A DNA stretch of 64,000 nt from Hippopus hippopus (taxonomy: Eukaryota; Mollusca; Bivalvia; Cardiida; Cardiidae): contig OX328102.1 in assembly GCA_946811185.2 (NCBI GenBank), positions 10,851,194 through 10,915,193 on the forward strand, written 5' to 3'. Of this stretch, positions 44,437 through 55,531 are shown piece by piece. Numbering within the stretch: position 1 is the stretch's first letter; every line of letters begins with the position of its first letter. The notes under the pieces are model-generated. The model was given only the letters and a program-made list of their open reading frames with translations, was not told the DNA's origin and ran no database searches. A program made the position numbers and the translations under genes.

Positions 44437-44664
44437 TAACCCTTTTAACAAACAGTCCCGAGTTTGAACAACCCTGTGGAGAAAGTCCACTGAAAACATT
44501 GTGAGAAAAGAAGAAAATGCTGGTTACCAGCATTTTCTTCATTTCTCACAAAGTTTTCCACCCATTCAGAGATAAATTCCATCATTTTATCCATATTCAA
44601 TTTTTCGTCTGCAATTGCTTTCAATTTGTTGAAGTCTAAAATTTTGTCGTGTGGTAAACAGTGA
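44437..44664 (-). repeat. MITE-A copy
   Basis: TAACCCTTTTAACAAACAGT start, palindrome at 44500-44560, TGTGGTAAACAGTGAA end. Confidence 0.75.
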
Positions 44665-45037
44665 AAGGTTTCCCAATTAGTTGCCTTTGCGGCCAGCGTA
44701 GATCAAAATCAAATGGCACAAAACATACAGTCTGATCTTTGACCTTGACTGTCCGCCCAGCTGAATCACTACAGACAAAAGCAACCATGAATATGCAATA
44801 ATTTCGACCTCATTTTCCCCCGCACTTTCGTACCATTTGTCATAATGTTCCAAGGGGGGGGGGTGGGGTGGGGCAGATACAAAAAGAATCGTACAATCAC
44901 AAATTTCCAAGAGAGTCAATATTTCTGGAAATGTTCACTAAAAGATTGCGGCTTCTTTGATGCCAGGCATAATAAATTTGTCTCGTCTGTAGATTGAAAA
45001 TTTCTGTCGGGCGTATGTGCGCTTAAAGGATTTAACC

Positions 45038-45228
45038 TTTAACCTGCTAAATAGGTTAAATAAAACTTTCAAGCCGATGGTATGAACCCGTATGATGCTA
45101 TTTCAACATTATTCTTCTTATCGGACAGCGTAGATCCAAGATCAGACTGCACGTTCTGTGCAGTCTGATCTTGATCTACACTGTTCGCAAAAGGTCAAGT
45201 TTTGTCGCGCTTAGCAGCCAAAAGGTAA
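45038..45228 (-). repeat. MITE-B copy
   Basis: TTAACCTGCTAAATAGG start, palindrome AGATCAGACTGCACG / GTGCAGTCTGATCT at 45138-45173, TTAGCAGCC right side. Confidence 0.8.
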
Positions 45229-45498
45229 AGTCTCGGAAGTGTAAACTAGTGCCAGTTTCCTGTTACAAACATCGGCTTGTGTCAATTTCGCCTATCCATG
45301 TCATTGAGGCGGCCATGAGAAAAAGTCCCGCCTTTATTTTTATTCAACGGATTCCCACAATCCAAAGGACTTTTTTCCCGTCCTCAATGGACCAGTTTTT
45401 AAACCATCGTAGCAAAATGACAAATTATTCCTCTTTTTGTCACGGGGTTTCCATATGTATTCGCGTATCAATCGTCAATTCCTGTTGAATATCGTTAT

Positions 45499-45843
45499 TA
45501 AAGGCACAATGGCGACGAAAAGTAAACAATTCGCGGTCAAATTGCAGGCAAACTTTATTCAAACCATGAAGAATTTATTTATTTTTATGAGTTGGACAAT
45601 TTGTTATTGTGCAGGCTGTCAAAGTTTCTGTTCCTGGCAGAGAAGTGAATCTCAAACCAAAATTAAACTTGGCCAATTTAATTTTAGTTTTACAATACAT
45701 CTGCCAGCGACTACAACTTCGACAGACTGTGCCGTTACACATTGTCAGACTATTGTTATAATGCCCAATTTTTAAACGGCTTTTATTCGATTTGCCTGCA
45801 TTTTGACTCCCAAACGGTTTACCTTTGGCCGATAGTGGGCCTT
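45499..45843. repeat. MITE with ~60-bp terminal inverted repeats
   Basis: The left end AAAGGCACAATGGCGACGAA...ATTGCAGGCAAACTTTATTC matches, inverted, the right end TTATTCGATTTGCCTGCATT...GATAGTGGGCCTTT. The interior has no clear coding sequence. Confidence 0.75.
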
Positions 45844-45924
45844 TAAGAAAGGGTGTTTCGTTGGAAAATCGCTGCTATTGTACTAGTACGGGTTCAAAAT
45901 ACGACAAAACCTGTCGTATATGTC

Positions 45925-46144
45925 TTTATATAACAACAAAATTTTGGACTTGTCCAAATGAAATGAATTTTCAGACGACAAATTCACTCAGCTCAGATGA
46001 TTTCTGTCTAAGAAATAGTAAAAAATACTGAGGGAAAAGGAGTAAATGCTGGTTACCAGCATTTTCTCCTTTTTCCCCACAATGTTTTCAAGGGAATTTT
46101 TTCTCAGGGTCGTCAAATCTCTGGTTAGTGTGGTGAAGGGTTAA
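45925..46144 (+). repeat. MITE-A copy
   Basis: ATATAACAACAAAATTTTGG start; perfect palindrome at 46033-46085; GTGAAGGGTTAA end. Shares TTAA 46141-46144 with the next copy. Confidence 0.75.
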
Positions 46145-46363
46145 CCCTTTACCAAAGAATCTGGAGTTTTAATAACACCCCCTATTTCTTTTTTGAAACA
46201 TTATGGGAAAAGGAAAAAATGCAGTTAGCTACCTTTTTTCTCCGTTCACCCAATGCTATTATTCACACTAAAAAATCTGTCAGTTGAGGTACTTTTAATT
46301 TGTTATCTGCAGTTGCTTTCAAGGTGGATAAGTCTAGAATTTTGTCGTCTGGTAAAGGGTTAG
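46141..46363 (-). repeat. MITE-A copy abutting the previous one
   Basis: TTAACCCTTTACCAAAGAATC start, decayed palindrome, GTCTGGTAAAGGGTTAG end. The two copies together form a head-to-head pair. Confidence 0.75.
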
Positions 46364-46406
46364 AATAAGCACCTATGAAAGGAAAAACAAAGAACAGCCT
46401 CTTCAG

Positions 46407-46632
46407 ACAAGAGGCTGTTTCACCACAGGCCGCTGAAGCTTTACTTGTCTATCACACAATACAGATCACCGTTACTAAAAATAGCACATTTGCGCATCGC
46501 CTCTATATAACATGTAGAGGCTATGCTCCAATACAATATATCTATAGTAAAAGTGTTCGATAATCGACTAAACAGAATTTCGATGTTCCGTGATAGACCA
46601 ATGGAGCTTCAACAGCCTGTGGTTTAACAGAG
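46407..46632. repeat. MITE with ~40-bp terminal inverted repeats and internal hairpin
   Basis: GGCTGTTTCACCACAGGCCG...TCTATCAC at left is mirrored by GTGATAGACC...CAGCCTGTGGTTTAACAG at right. Internally GCCTCTATATAACATGTAGAGGC forms a stem (46497-46521). Confidence 0.7.
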
Positions 46633-46847
46633 ACAGATTTGATTTGGTCACTGAAAATAGTTGCTGCGTAACTAAGATGGCTGCAGATCACGCGTATTTA
46701 ACTCGCCTGGATTCAGTATGGAGATCAAATGACTACATCTATAAATATTCTTGCGACTAGAGACACAAACAAACAACTTTGCATGTCTAAACAGACAACT
46801 TAGCATGTCTAATAAGGCAAGACAGACTTTTTTGCCTTCATGAAACA

Positions 46848-47073
46848 GACAGCTTTACCAAACAATCCCAAGTTTTAACAACCTTGAGGAGGAAAGCTGT
46901 TGATAACATTGTGGGGAAAAAAAGGAAATGTTGGTAACATGCATTTTCTTTTTTTCCAAATCTATGTCTTTCACTCTGTCAGGGCAAACTTTTATTGTTT
47001 TAGCCGATTTATTATTTGTCGAATGCAAATACCTTCAGTTTAAACGGGACTTATTTTCGTCTGGAAAAGATTT
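46848..47073 (-). repeat. MITE-A copy, eroded
   Basis: GCTTTACCAAACAATCCCAA start; palindrome decayed; right end GTCTGGAAAAGATTTA. Confidence 0.6.
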
Positions 47074-47238
47074 AGGGAAAAACTGATGCTACGGTCTAGA
47101 GCACCTTCTGCTTGAAGAATTCTTGTGGTCTAAACATTTTTCACATAACTTGGTTTTTTAATCAAGTTAAATTCAATGTGAAATTTTCAGTTCTTTAATT
47201 ATTGTCTCCATTGCTCTATTTCTCCACAACTGCGCAAA

Positions 47239-47443
47239 TTAAACCCTCTACCACACAAACTTGAGTTTTAATGACCCCAAGGAAAAGGAAAAAAATGCTA
47301 GTTACCAGCATTTTCTCATTTTTCCACAATGTTTTATTCCATTTCAAAGACAAATTTCATTAAATAAGCTACATTTGAATTGTCGTCTGCAAATGCTTAG
47401 GATTTAGACCTGTCTAAAATTTTGTCGTTTGGTAAAGAGCTAA
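47239..47443 (-). repeat. MITE-A copy
   Basis: TTAAACCCTCTACCACACAA start; part of the left hairpin arm deleted; TTTGGTAAAGAGCTAA end. Confidence 0.7.
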
Positions 47444-47469
47444 AGACAGACTGGAGGGAAAAGCGTTCA

Positions 47470-47545
47470 CTCTGAAGCCGCTTAGCTCGACTTTGTAGAT
47501 TAAAATCAGACTGCACAGAACGTGCAGTCTGATCTTAGCTCTACA
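47470..47545 (+). repeat. MITE-B fragment
   Basis: GCCGCTTAGCTCGAC, then the palindrome ATCAGACTGCACAGAACGTG and its mirror; the right part is missing. Confidence 0.65.
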
Positions 47546-47639
47546 CTATGCTACATGGTGAGATTTTTCTCCCTCAATATTATCTCTCCTTTGAAAGAAA
47601 GAACCCTAAAACCTCCACTTGGTTGAATGCAAATATACT

Positions 47640-47846
47640 TATCCTGCTAAATAAGTTAACTCAAACTTTTGAGCCGGTTGTAAAATCCCGAATCACGCTA
47701 CTTCAAACTTATATTTTGGAGGAAATTATTCCTCATCGGACAGTGTAGATCCAAGATCAGACTGCACGTTCTGTGCAGTCTGATCTTGATCTACACTGTC
47801 CGAAAAAGGCCAGTGAGTCTCACTTAGCAGCCTAATTGTTGAAATG
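47640..47846 (-). repeat. MITE-B copy
   Basis: TATCCTGCTAAATAAGTTAA start, palindrome at 47752-47788, TTAGCAGCCTAATTG end. Confidence 0.8.
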
Positions 47847-48054
47847 GGAGAGTCTAAATATTGTGTTGGGTAAAGAATAGATCAAAACGAGGCTCGCTTT
47901 TGTTTTTGATCCAGCTTTCTCCTTCCGATTCATCGTAATAAATGTACATGTAAGATTGTTATTAAGTACATAAATAACGAGTGGATGTTTATATACAAGA
48001 TATTTACTATATTGACGTAAACAGGATAGGAAAGTTTCTACAATGTGAAATGTA

Positions 48055-48282
48055 TTAACTCTTTACTAAACAACAAAATTTTAGACTCGACCAAATTGAA
48101 AGCATTTGCAGATGATAGGCTAATCGTGGCTAAAAAGCGGACTTGTGTCTGAAAGGACGGAAAACATTGTGAAAAAAGGAGAAAATACTGGTTACCAGCA
48201 TTTTCTCCTTTTCACACTATGTTTTCAAAAGACTTCTTTTTTCAGGATCGATAAAACACGTGACTTTTTGGCAATAGGTTGA
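48055..48282 (+). repeat. MITE-A copy, well preserved
   Basis: TTAACTCTTTACTAAACAAC start, palindrome at 48165-48228, GGCAATAGGTTGA end. Confidence 0.8.
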
Positions 48283-48434
48283 GCATAAAGTTGATTTTCT
48301 TGAAATTCGAGGTGAACTTATGGCTGATCGGGCAGATAGGGGAGGTATATAGTTTTTGTTCTTCCTCTTTCTTTTCGCTGTGCATTATGCCACTAGATGG
48401 CGCTAACATATTGAAAACGATTGCAGACGATTAA

Positions 48435-48833
48435 TTAACTCTTTACCAAACGACTAAATTTTGTACTCTACCAAACTGAAAGCATTTGCAGACGACAAAA
48501 TGAATACATATAGCTCAAATGATAATTGCTGATGCATTTTGAGAAAAGTAGTCAGTGACTTTGGAAAGAAAGTTGTGTCAGTACTGGTGTGAGAGAGCCA
48601 GGAAACACATGCGTAGGTGCACTGACCGCCGTGATATAACCTCAGCTGCTCAAACGTCGTTAAACTCCAAAACAAACAAACAAATGATATTTGCTATCGT
48701 TGATAGGATATAAAACATTTTGGAAAAAAGAGAAAAGCTGGTAACCAGCATTTTCTCCTTTTTCCACAATGTTTTCGAAATCCTTCTTCTTCAAGGTCGT
48801 TAAAACTCTGGACTGTGTGGTTAAGGGTTTTAA
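48435..48833 (+). repeat. MITE-A copy split by a SINE
   Basis: TTAACTCTTTACCAAACGAC start (48435), interrupted at 48530. It resumes at 48681 with the palindrome at 48715-48780 and ends ATTGTGT-like GTGTGGTTAAGGGTTTTAA. Confidence 0.85.
48531..48680 (+). repeat. 5'-truncated SINE with 15-bp target duplication
   Basis: Matches the body of 6820-7074 from AAAAGTAGTCAGTGACTTTG to AACTCCAAAAC, with an (AAAC)n tail. CAAATGATAATTGCT (48516-48530) recurs as CAAATGATATTTGCT (48681-48695), one mismatch. Confidence 0.9.
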
Positions 48834-48937
48834 ACATGGCTCTAATGATTGGATTTGTCTTTGCAACCAGTATTTTCTCTTTTTCCCCTACTGTTTTCAA
48901 AGTCTTTTTTTTTTTAAATTCCCCTGTGGTCTTGTAG

Positions 48938-49165
48938 TTAACCCTTTCCCAAATGGTGAATTTTAGAGTTTTCCAAATTGAGAGTATCTCCAGGCCACAA
49001 ATTTCAAAGTTTTTCTATTGAATGTAACTTCTTTGACAAAGTAGAAAACATTGTGGGAAAAGGAGAAAATGCTGGTTACCATCATTTTCTTCTTTTCCCA
49101 TAATGTTTTTAAAAGGCCTTTTCCTCAGGGTCGTTAAATCAAGGGATTGTTTGGTAAAGGGTTAA
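48938..49165 (+). repeat. MITE-A copy
   Basis: TTAACCCTTTCCCAAATGGT start, palindrome at 49045-49110, TTTGGTAAAGGGTTAA end. A partial copy lies just before it (48840-48930) and a repeat of that fragment follows (49185-49300). Confidence 0.8.
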
Positions 49166-49309
49166 GTAAATAGAACTTTCTGGATTGTGTGGTAAAGAGT
49201 TTTAAACGTGACTCTAGTAATGGTTTTTGCAACCAGTATTTTCTCCTTTTACACTACTGTTTTCAAAGTCTCCCCCGTCCCCATGGATCTTGTAGTTAAG
49301 TAAATGAAA

Positions 49310-49535
49310 GTTTTATCCTTTACTAAAAGATTTTGTATTTTTACGCCCCTTATGGAAGAAGGCTTTTGAAACATCGAAAGGAAAGGAGAAAGTGTTACTA
49401 ACCAGCTGTTTCTCCTATTCTGAAAGCATTGTCAATTCTTTCAATGACACATTCTAGATTCATTTGAGCAACAACTATTTTGTCGTCTGAAAATCTTTTC
49501 AATTTCAATATGGACGAGACTGAAATGTTTTCTTC
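49310..49535 (-). repeat. MITE-A copy, degraded
   Basis: TATCCTTTACTAAAAGATTT start; weak palindrome; TTTTGTCGTCTGAAAATC side recognisable. Confidence 0.5.
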
Positions 49536-49754
49536 CGGTTCAGACTTTGTTCTTTACCGGAAATGAGTGCAGTTCAGATCATGAATTTGTCTAAGGTTAG
49601 AAGACATGTCTTAATCTTTTCCAAAGCGGTCTTTGTTAGGACCGTTTAAACTCGGGGTTGAGTGATGAAGGGTAAATGTTAAATCAGTAAACAAACAGAA
49701 ACTATTATTGCAATTCGAAACGAAGTATTTTCAAAGGCCTTCTCCTTCAGGGTC

Positions 49755-49981
49755 TCGAGATCCTGTATGACTCATCATTAAAATGTATGATTCAGAACCT
49801 GGTTCGATCCTCAGTCGAAGCAATGGGGTTTTCAGGGGAGTGTCCTCAGGCAAGACACTTCAGATCCCTAGCCTTGTACTGGTGAAACCCGGGATATACG
49901 TGACGCCTAATCTGTCGCGATAATATTTTTTTAAATAATGTTGAAAGAAGCATAAAACCTTTTCAATCAATCAATCAATCC
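49755..49981 (+). repeat. SINE with (CAAT)n tail
   Basis: CTGGTTCGATCCTCAG resembles box B; body includes TCCTCAGGCAAGACACTTCA; ends (CAAT)n at 49960-49980. Body related to 13120-13345. Confidence 0.65.
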
Positions 49982-50059
49982 TCAGGTTAGTAAAAACAGC
50001 CGGTTGTCTGGTAAAGGGTACATCCACTATCACATTGGGCATGTTGTCCATTCTAAATT

Positions 50060-50300
50060 GATCTAATCATTCAGAGTTCGTAATCACCAACTATTCTGGA
50101 ACATTATGAATTTTCTAAATTTGAAAAGAAAAACAACCTCTGATTGGCTAAACCAAATTCCGAATTCTGCCATTTCAAAGGTATATTGGTATAGATATCT
50201 CCTAAGCGAATAGTGTAGCTTTAAGATCGGAATTCACGTTCTAAACTGTCCGCGAAAGGCGTTTTCAAGAGTCGCACCTAGCAGACTAAAGGCTAAAGGA
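50060..50300. repeat. MITE-E fragment followed by MITE-B fragment
   Basis: TCTGATTGGCTAAACC (MITE-E core half) at 50139-50155. Then ATCGGAATTCACGTTC and CTAGCAGACTAAAGG of a decayed MITE-B to about 50300. Confidence 0.5.
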
Positions 50301-50404
50301 AATCTTGAAAAAAAGCAGCAAAGATTTAAGATTTAAACCTTTACCAAACAATTCCGTGATTTCATTACCATTTGAAAGAACGTTTAAGAAACCAATATGG
50401 CAAA

Positions 50405-50405
<1 letters not shown>

Positions 50406-50439
<34 letters not shown>

Positions 50440-50440
50440 C
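50406..50440 (+). repeat. (GAT)n microsatellite
   Basis: About 11 uninterrupted GAT triplets. Confidence 0.9.
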
Positions 50441-50527
50441 CATACCAAATGTACACACATTTTAACTTTTCAGCATTAAGCAGATACTAAATTTTTATTG
50501 ACTATTATCTGCTCTTTTCCATCACAG

Positions 50528-52048
50528 GTTTGCTGACATTAGAAGATCAGGGGACAATTTTTATGTTCTCCCTCTTGCTGGTGCTAATTGTCGGGGCACT
50601 GACATATTTTGCTTGTGTGTGGTATCGTAAGAAAAAAGCCAAAGAGGGCCCTAAACAAAACAACAAACCGGCCGTGTCCAAAACTTTCTCAAGATTTTCA
50701 CAAGTAGACGAGGAGCTGGTGAGATTCACTTATTCATTGATTCGTTCGTCCGTTCAGTCATGCATTCACTTGTCATCAAATTTAGTTCTTCTCACATGTC
50801 CTTTCATTCATTCATTCATTTATTTGATAGGTCGTTCTTGCACCCAGTTTTTTCGTTCTTCCGACGGTAATTCAGTCATGTGACCAAATGCATCTTAAAG
50901 AATGTATATGTTCTAAGAACGTAAAGAATATTTATGTATATTAAAATTAAAATTGTACATAGACACACATTTTACTTAATTCCGGAATCTGTTTATTTTA
51001 CTTTTACAGAATCCTGTGATACACTTGTAATTGATGGACTGATTTTTTGGCCTATCTTGTATATTCAAATTCACGGAATTTTTCTGTAAAAAATGAACTT
51101 TTGTATGTAAGATCACGTGCTAACAAGCAAGCTCTTGTACTCGTTAATGTCTTAGGAAGTCTCACAAACTACAAGATGGGAAAAAGAATAGAAGGAAGTT
51201 ACTGGCACTCTGGTAAAAGGGACGTAACGAATCTCCGTAATGCATTATACCAAGCATCTCATCTCATTATCGTGGATCGATAAAATCCATTTTGTCTAAA
51301 AACCGACTTAGTCATGAGGTAGACTAGTCCTTGGACATGCAAAAAAATGACCACTAGTCCTTGGACATGCAGAAAAATGACCAATAGTAAAATATTTCGG
51401 CACAGGTCAGCCTGCGCGAATTGCACAGGCTGAACTGGGCCGATACGTTTTGCAGTGCATTAAACCTCCTTTTCATAGAGCATGGTTCAAATGAAAATAT
51501 CCTTTCAGCATCGTTGAAAACGATTGCTCCTTTTCCCACAAAAACTGGTACTCGTATTTGCATGGTAATTGAAATACTCTTTTCCAAACAAGCTCGTGTA
51601 TGAAATGCCCTGAAGAAGAAGGATTTTAAAAACACTGTGGGGAAAAAAGCGAATATGCTGGTGACCAGCATTTTTTTCCTTTTTCACGTTGTTTTTTCAG
51701 TGACTTTTTCCACCAATTAAGCCAAATATTTGTTATTACTGTGTCGTCTACAATTTTTTTTTTCCCACACTTTTTTTTTCAGAGACACATTCCGTCATTT
51801 TTGTCAAACATCATTTGTCGTCTGCAAATGCTTTCATTTTTAAGCAAACTTTGAATTTCGTCGTCTGGTTAAGAGTTTATTCGTTATTTACTTTTTTTTA
51901 TTCCCAGACGGTCCACATCGGCACTTTAGATACTCTTGCTGATGATGATGTTGATGACGACGATTCAGCAAAAGATAAATCGAATACAAATAAAGAAACA
52001 AAAGTGGAGACGGACAGTCGACCGCCATACCTCGAAACAGATATGTAG
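50528..52048 (+). CDS. C-terminal exons of a single-pass membrane protein
   Basis: Two exons, 50528-50718 and 51908-52048, phase 0 between them. Borders are CATCACAG|GT, CTG|GTGAGA and TTCCCAG|AC, with a TAG stop. The encoded 109 residues begin LLTLEDQGT. A ~23-residue hydrophobic helix follows (IFMFSLLLVLIVGALTYFAC), then a basic stop-transfer (RKKKAKEGPK). The cytosolic tail holds an Asp cluster (ADDDVDDDD) and ends PPYLETDM. This suggests a type I membrane protein with the ectodomain encoded upstream; those exons were not identified. The PPY could be a WW-domain ligand (inference). The exon at 51908 is preceded by a MITE-A copy. AATAAA at 52051 lies only 3 nt after the stop, so the true poly(A) site is probably further on. 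Family not recognised. Confidence 0.75.
50719..51907 (+). other. intron of the membrane-protein gene
   Basis: GTGAGA...TTCCCAG. It contains a MITE-D part at about 51360-51490 (CAGGTCAGCCTGCGCGAATT) and a MITE-A copy at about 51590-51880 (minus). It also has a direct repeat of TAGTCCTTGGACATGCA at 51325 and 51355. Confidence 0.7.
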
Positions 52049-52164
52049 GAAATAAAAAAAATTTGCACTATGAAAAAAAAAAGCCCAATGAATATTTTGG
52101 CTATTGCCGAAAATGTGTATTACTTTAACCATAATGTTTTACGAGTAGCTGCTTTGCCTAGCTT

Positions 52165-52385
52165 TTTAGGCCTACCAAACGACAATATTTTGGACACGCC
52201 TAAATCCAAAGCATTTGCAGACGACAGATTGAATGTATTTCAAATTGTTGGTTTTGCTTTTGGAAGGGTAGAGAACATTGTGGGAAAAGGATAAAATGCC
52301 GGTATTTTCTCCATTTCCCACAATGTTTTCAATACCTCTATTCCTCAGGGTCGTTACAATTCAGAATTGTGTGGTAAAGGTTTAC
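52165..52385 (+). repeat. MITE-A copy
   Basis: CTACCAAACGACAATATTTT start, shortened palindrome at 52274-52325, GTGTGGTAAAGGTTTA end. Confidence 0.7.
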
Positions 52386-52389
52386 ACGA

Positions 52390-52606
52390 TTGAAATTTAG
52401 GCTGCTAAGCGGTGTAAACTGACCCTTTTCGGACTTTGTAGATCAAGATCAGACTGCACAGAACGTACAGATCTTGTGTCTACAAAGTCCGATAAGGAGA
52501 TACATGTATCTTTCTCCTAAAAATACCTTTGAAATAGCAAAATTTGGGATTTTTTTACTATCGACTTGAAAGTTTCGTGTCAGTTATACAGCAGGATAAG
52601 GGTTAA
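52390..52606 (+). repeat. MITE-B copy
   Basis: TTTAGGCTGCTAAGCGG start; palindrome partly deleted; GGATAAGGGTTAA end (TTAA 52603-52606). Confidence 0.8.
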
Positions 52607-52770
52607 AAATATACTCGATGGATACACTGGTTCAAAACTCTTAAAAAAGCATCTTGAACAACAGTTTTTTTTTTTTTTCATAGTGTTTCATTGATTCTCT
52701 GAGGAAGTAATAAAGTCAACTTTGTTCGATGCTCCTTTCGAACGGCGATTTGCATCTTGCAGCAGACCAC

Positions 52771-52990
52771 TTTACCTTTACCAAACGACAAAACTTTAGA
52801 CTCGTCCAAATTGGAAGAATTTGCAGACGATAAATCAAATGTGGTTAAAATGATGGAATTTGTGTTTGAAGGAGTGGAAAACATTGTGGAAAAGGAGTAA
52901 TGCTAGTTATCAGCATTTTTCCCTTTTTCTAAAATGTTTTCGAATGGGTCCTTCAGCAGGGTCTTTATAACTCTGGAATGCATTAAGAAA
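52771..52990 (+). repeat. MITE-A copy
   Basis: TACCTTTACCAAACGACAAA start; palindrome decayed at 52873-52940; right end lost. A further copy, 53045-53255 (plus), ends GTGTGGTAAAGGGTAA. Confidence 0.65.
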
Positions 52991-53637
52991 AATATTGTTG
53001 CATGAGGAGAATTTGCTGAAAGCGAAAAAATTCGACTAATTTCACAATCAACCGGAATTTTAGACTTGTTCATTTAGAAAGCATTTGCAGACGACAAATA
53101 AATCGTGGCTAAAATGATAGGATTTGTCGGGGAAAAAAGAAAAAGGAAAAAGAAGTAAATTCTGTCTACTAGCATATTTTTTCTTTTCCCGCAATGTTTT
53201 CAAGAGTCTCCTCCATCAAGGTCGCCCTAACTCAGGAGTGTGTGGTAAAGGGTAATGGTTGTATTTCTGTTCGAAATGGAAAGAAAACATCGTGGTTAAA
53301 GCATAAAAGTTTGAAGCTCTAGCTTTGAACAACATCTATTTAGCTGGCACGACTTTTAAGAAACTAGATAAACTTGCACTGTTCTTCATAGCCGGTGGAT
53401 AACACGTGACGCAGTTAACAGCCAATCAGAAACAGCGGTTCGGTTTTTAACCAATCAAATTGGATAATCAAATTGGATAATTGTGAGCAGTTAACATGAT
53501 GTTAAGATGCGCTTTCATGCAAAATTCTAAAAACAAGACTGAAGACTTCTAGCCCAAAAAATGGCAAACGAAATAGCCAAGTACCAGAAATCTGGGTCAC
53601 ATGAGCTCCTCTTTTGCTACCTTCATGGCTATGCGCT

Positions 53638-53848
53638 TATCCCCTATCCTGCGGAATAAGGTAATTGATACCTTCAAGTCGACAGTAAGAGCCTAAAGGT
53701 TGCCATTCCAAAGCTATTTTTTGGAGAACAAAATCTTTTTATCGGACTGTGTAGATCAAAGATCAGACTGCACCTTCTGTGCAGTCTGATCTTGATCTAC
53801 GCTGTCCGCAAAAGGTCAGTGAGTCGCGTTTAGCAGCCCAAGGGTTAA
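53638..53848 (-). repeat. MITE-B copy
   Basis: TATCCCCTATCCTGCGG start; palindrome AGATCAGACTGCAC / GTGCAGTCTGATCT at 53758-53792; GCCCAAGGGTTAA end. Confidence 0.82.
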
Positions 53849-53867
53849 TAATCAACATGAAGTCAGG

Positions 53868-54060
53868 ATCCATATTCACCAACCGCTCTTTATTGCATTC
53901 TTAGTCCAATTCTAGATTTTGAAAGTAACGCAACTTTTGATTGGCTTAACGATTTGGTTCAGCCAATCAGAAACTGTGTTACTTTCAAATTTAGAAAATT
54001 CCTGAGGATCAGACAAATGGTGATTTTAAGAAATGGTGTTAAATACAGGGCCTGATTAAA
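53868..54060. repeat. MITE-E copy
   Basis: CATATTCACCAACC start; core GATTGGCTTAACGA / GGTTCAGCCAATC with flanking GAAAGTAACGCAAC inverted repeats; right end GGGCCTG. Confidence 0.65.
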
Positions 54061-54231
54061 AACATGTTACCATATTTTGACAGAAAACGAGATTGATCCG
54101 ATTTCAGGCAGCTTTTCCCTTTGCCATAATAAAAACATGGCCTGTTGTAAGTTGCAAAATGTCGTCTGCAGTTGGTAGGGTGTTAAATTTGACATTTGAA
54201 CGACATGAACCTTATACTCTACAAATGAGTC

Positions 54232-54490
54232 GTGACTTGTGAAAAGGGGGCTTCATGCATCTGCAAAGTCGTCACCCAGGTCAGCCTGTGCAGTTCGCGC
54301 AGGCTGGCCTAGCCGAAACTTTTTGCTATTGCTAAATTTTCTCCATATCAAAGGACTAGTCTACAAAATTGTTCAGTCGTTTGTCAGACAAAAATAGATC
54401 TTATGGATCCCTAACTATGTGATGACTTGCATGGTATCATGCATCACTGAGATGCATTTTAGTCCTCTCTCGCCAGAGCACGGGTCAAAT
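54232..54490 (+). repeat. MITE-D copy
   Basis: ACTTGTGAAAAGGGGGC start, palindrome CAGGTCAGCCTGTGCAG at 54279-54312, end CTCGCCAGAGCACGGGTCA. Confidence 0.72.
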
Positions 54491-54625
54491 ACTTTTAATT
54501 TGGCCTTCTCTAAAATTTTGTAGTCTTGTAGAGGGTAATCTCTTGATCGTTTGTTTAAGGACACATACTCAACAGTGTGGAGGAAAGTCAGTACATAATT
54601 ATGAAAGACATCATAATTAACATGT

Positions 54626-54822
54626 TTAACCCTTAGGCTGCTGAGCGCGACTCACTGACCTTTTGCGAACAGTGTAGATCAAGCTTGATCAGACTGCACA
54701 GAACGTGCAGTCTGATCTTTGATCTACACTGTCCGATAAAGGCTTTCCCCCAAAAAAATACCTGGGGTTTTTACGATTGGCGTAAAAGTTTCATTTCTCT
54801 TATACAGGATGATAAGGGTTAA
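54626..54822 (+). repeat. MITE-B, best copy
   Basis: TTAACCCTTAGGCTGCTGAG at left and GATGATAAGGGTTAA at right, with TTAA at both ends. Central palindrome TGATCAGACTGCACAGAACG and mirror at 54686-54735. Confidence 0.88.
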
Positions 54823-55531
54823 AATCTTTTTTATTTATGTTCGACACATCTCAATCGACATAGTCCGACATTCATGAATATGAAGACAGTCTCAGATTAT
54901 TCCCTTTCGAATGCCGTTATGACCGACACCTTTCGGCATATTCCGTGACTGACGAGTATGTACGGAATATGCCGAGCTAATTCGGGAACTGCTTGTAAAA
55001 GATGCTGTGCTACTATGCTTCGCTTACTACATTACATTACCAACTTGACCTTTGACATTCTGGACTGACAAAAAGGCTTTTATCTGTTCCGAGCGATTTC
55101 TTTTGCCACACTATTTCCAATAAGTGATCCACAAAATGACGTATAAAGTAGTTTGTGTTAATGAAACTATAGCATACGTAGTGAAAGAGTTGTGAGGAAC
55201 TTAGCAAGAGGGCGTTTCTGATCACAGGCTTGAATATTAATCCTAAAGGGGCGTAGGACATCTCTGCATAATGCTGCTTTTACCGATTCAGTAGATCAAG
55301 ATCATACTGCACAGAGTGAAAGAATTTGCAGTCTGATCTTGAATCTGCAGTCTTACAATTTTTTTTTTTTTTGCTTGCAAAAAGCAAGAATTGTAAAAAT
55401 TCAGGCTTAGACTATTGAATCAAAATATCAGAAAAATCAGATGGTTTCCTCGAAAAAGCAACCAAGGTTCTTTTTAAGGAGTTATATATTAACCAACCAT
55501 TCTTAATAGAATTCTAGATCTAATTCTTAAG

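Noticed and set aside
51047..51283. 78-codon frame as an extra exon or gene
   Set aside because: No family motif, no suitable splice sites, and it lies inside a phase-consistent intron.
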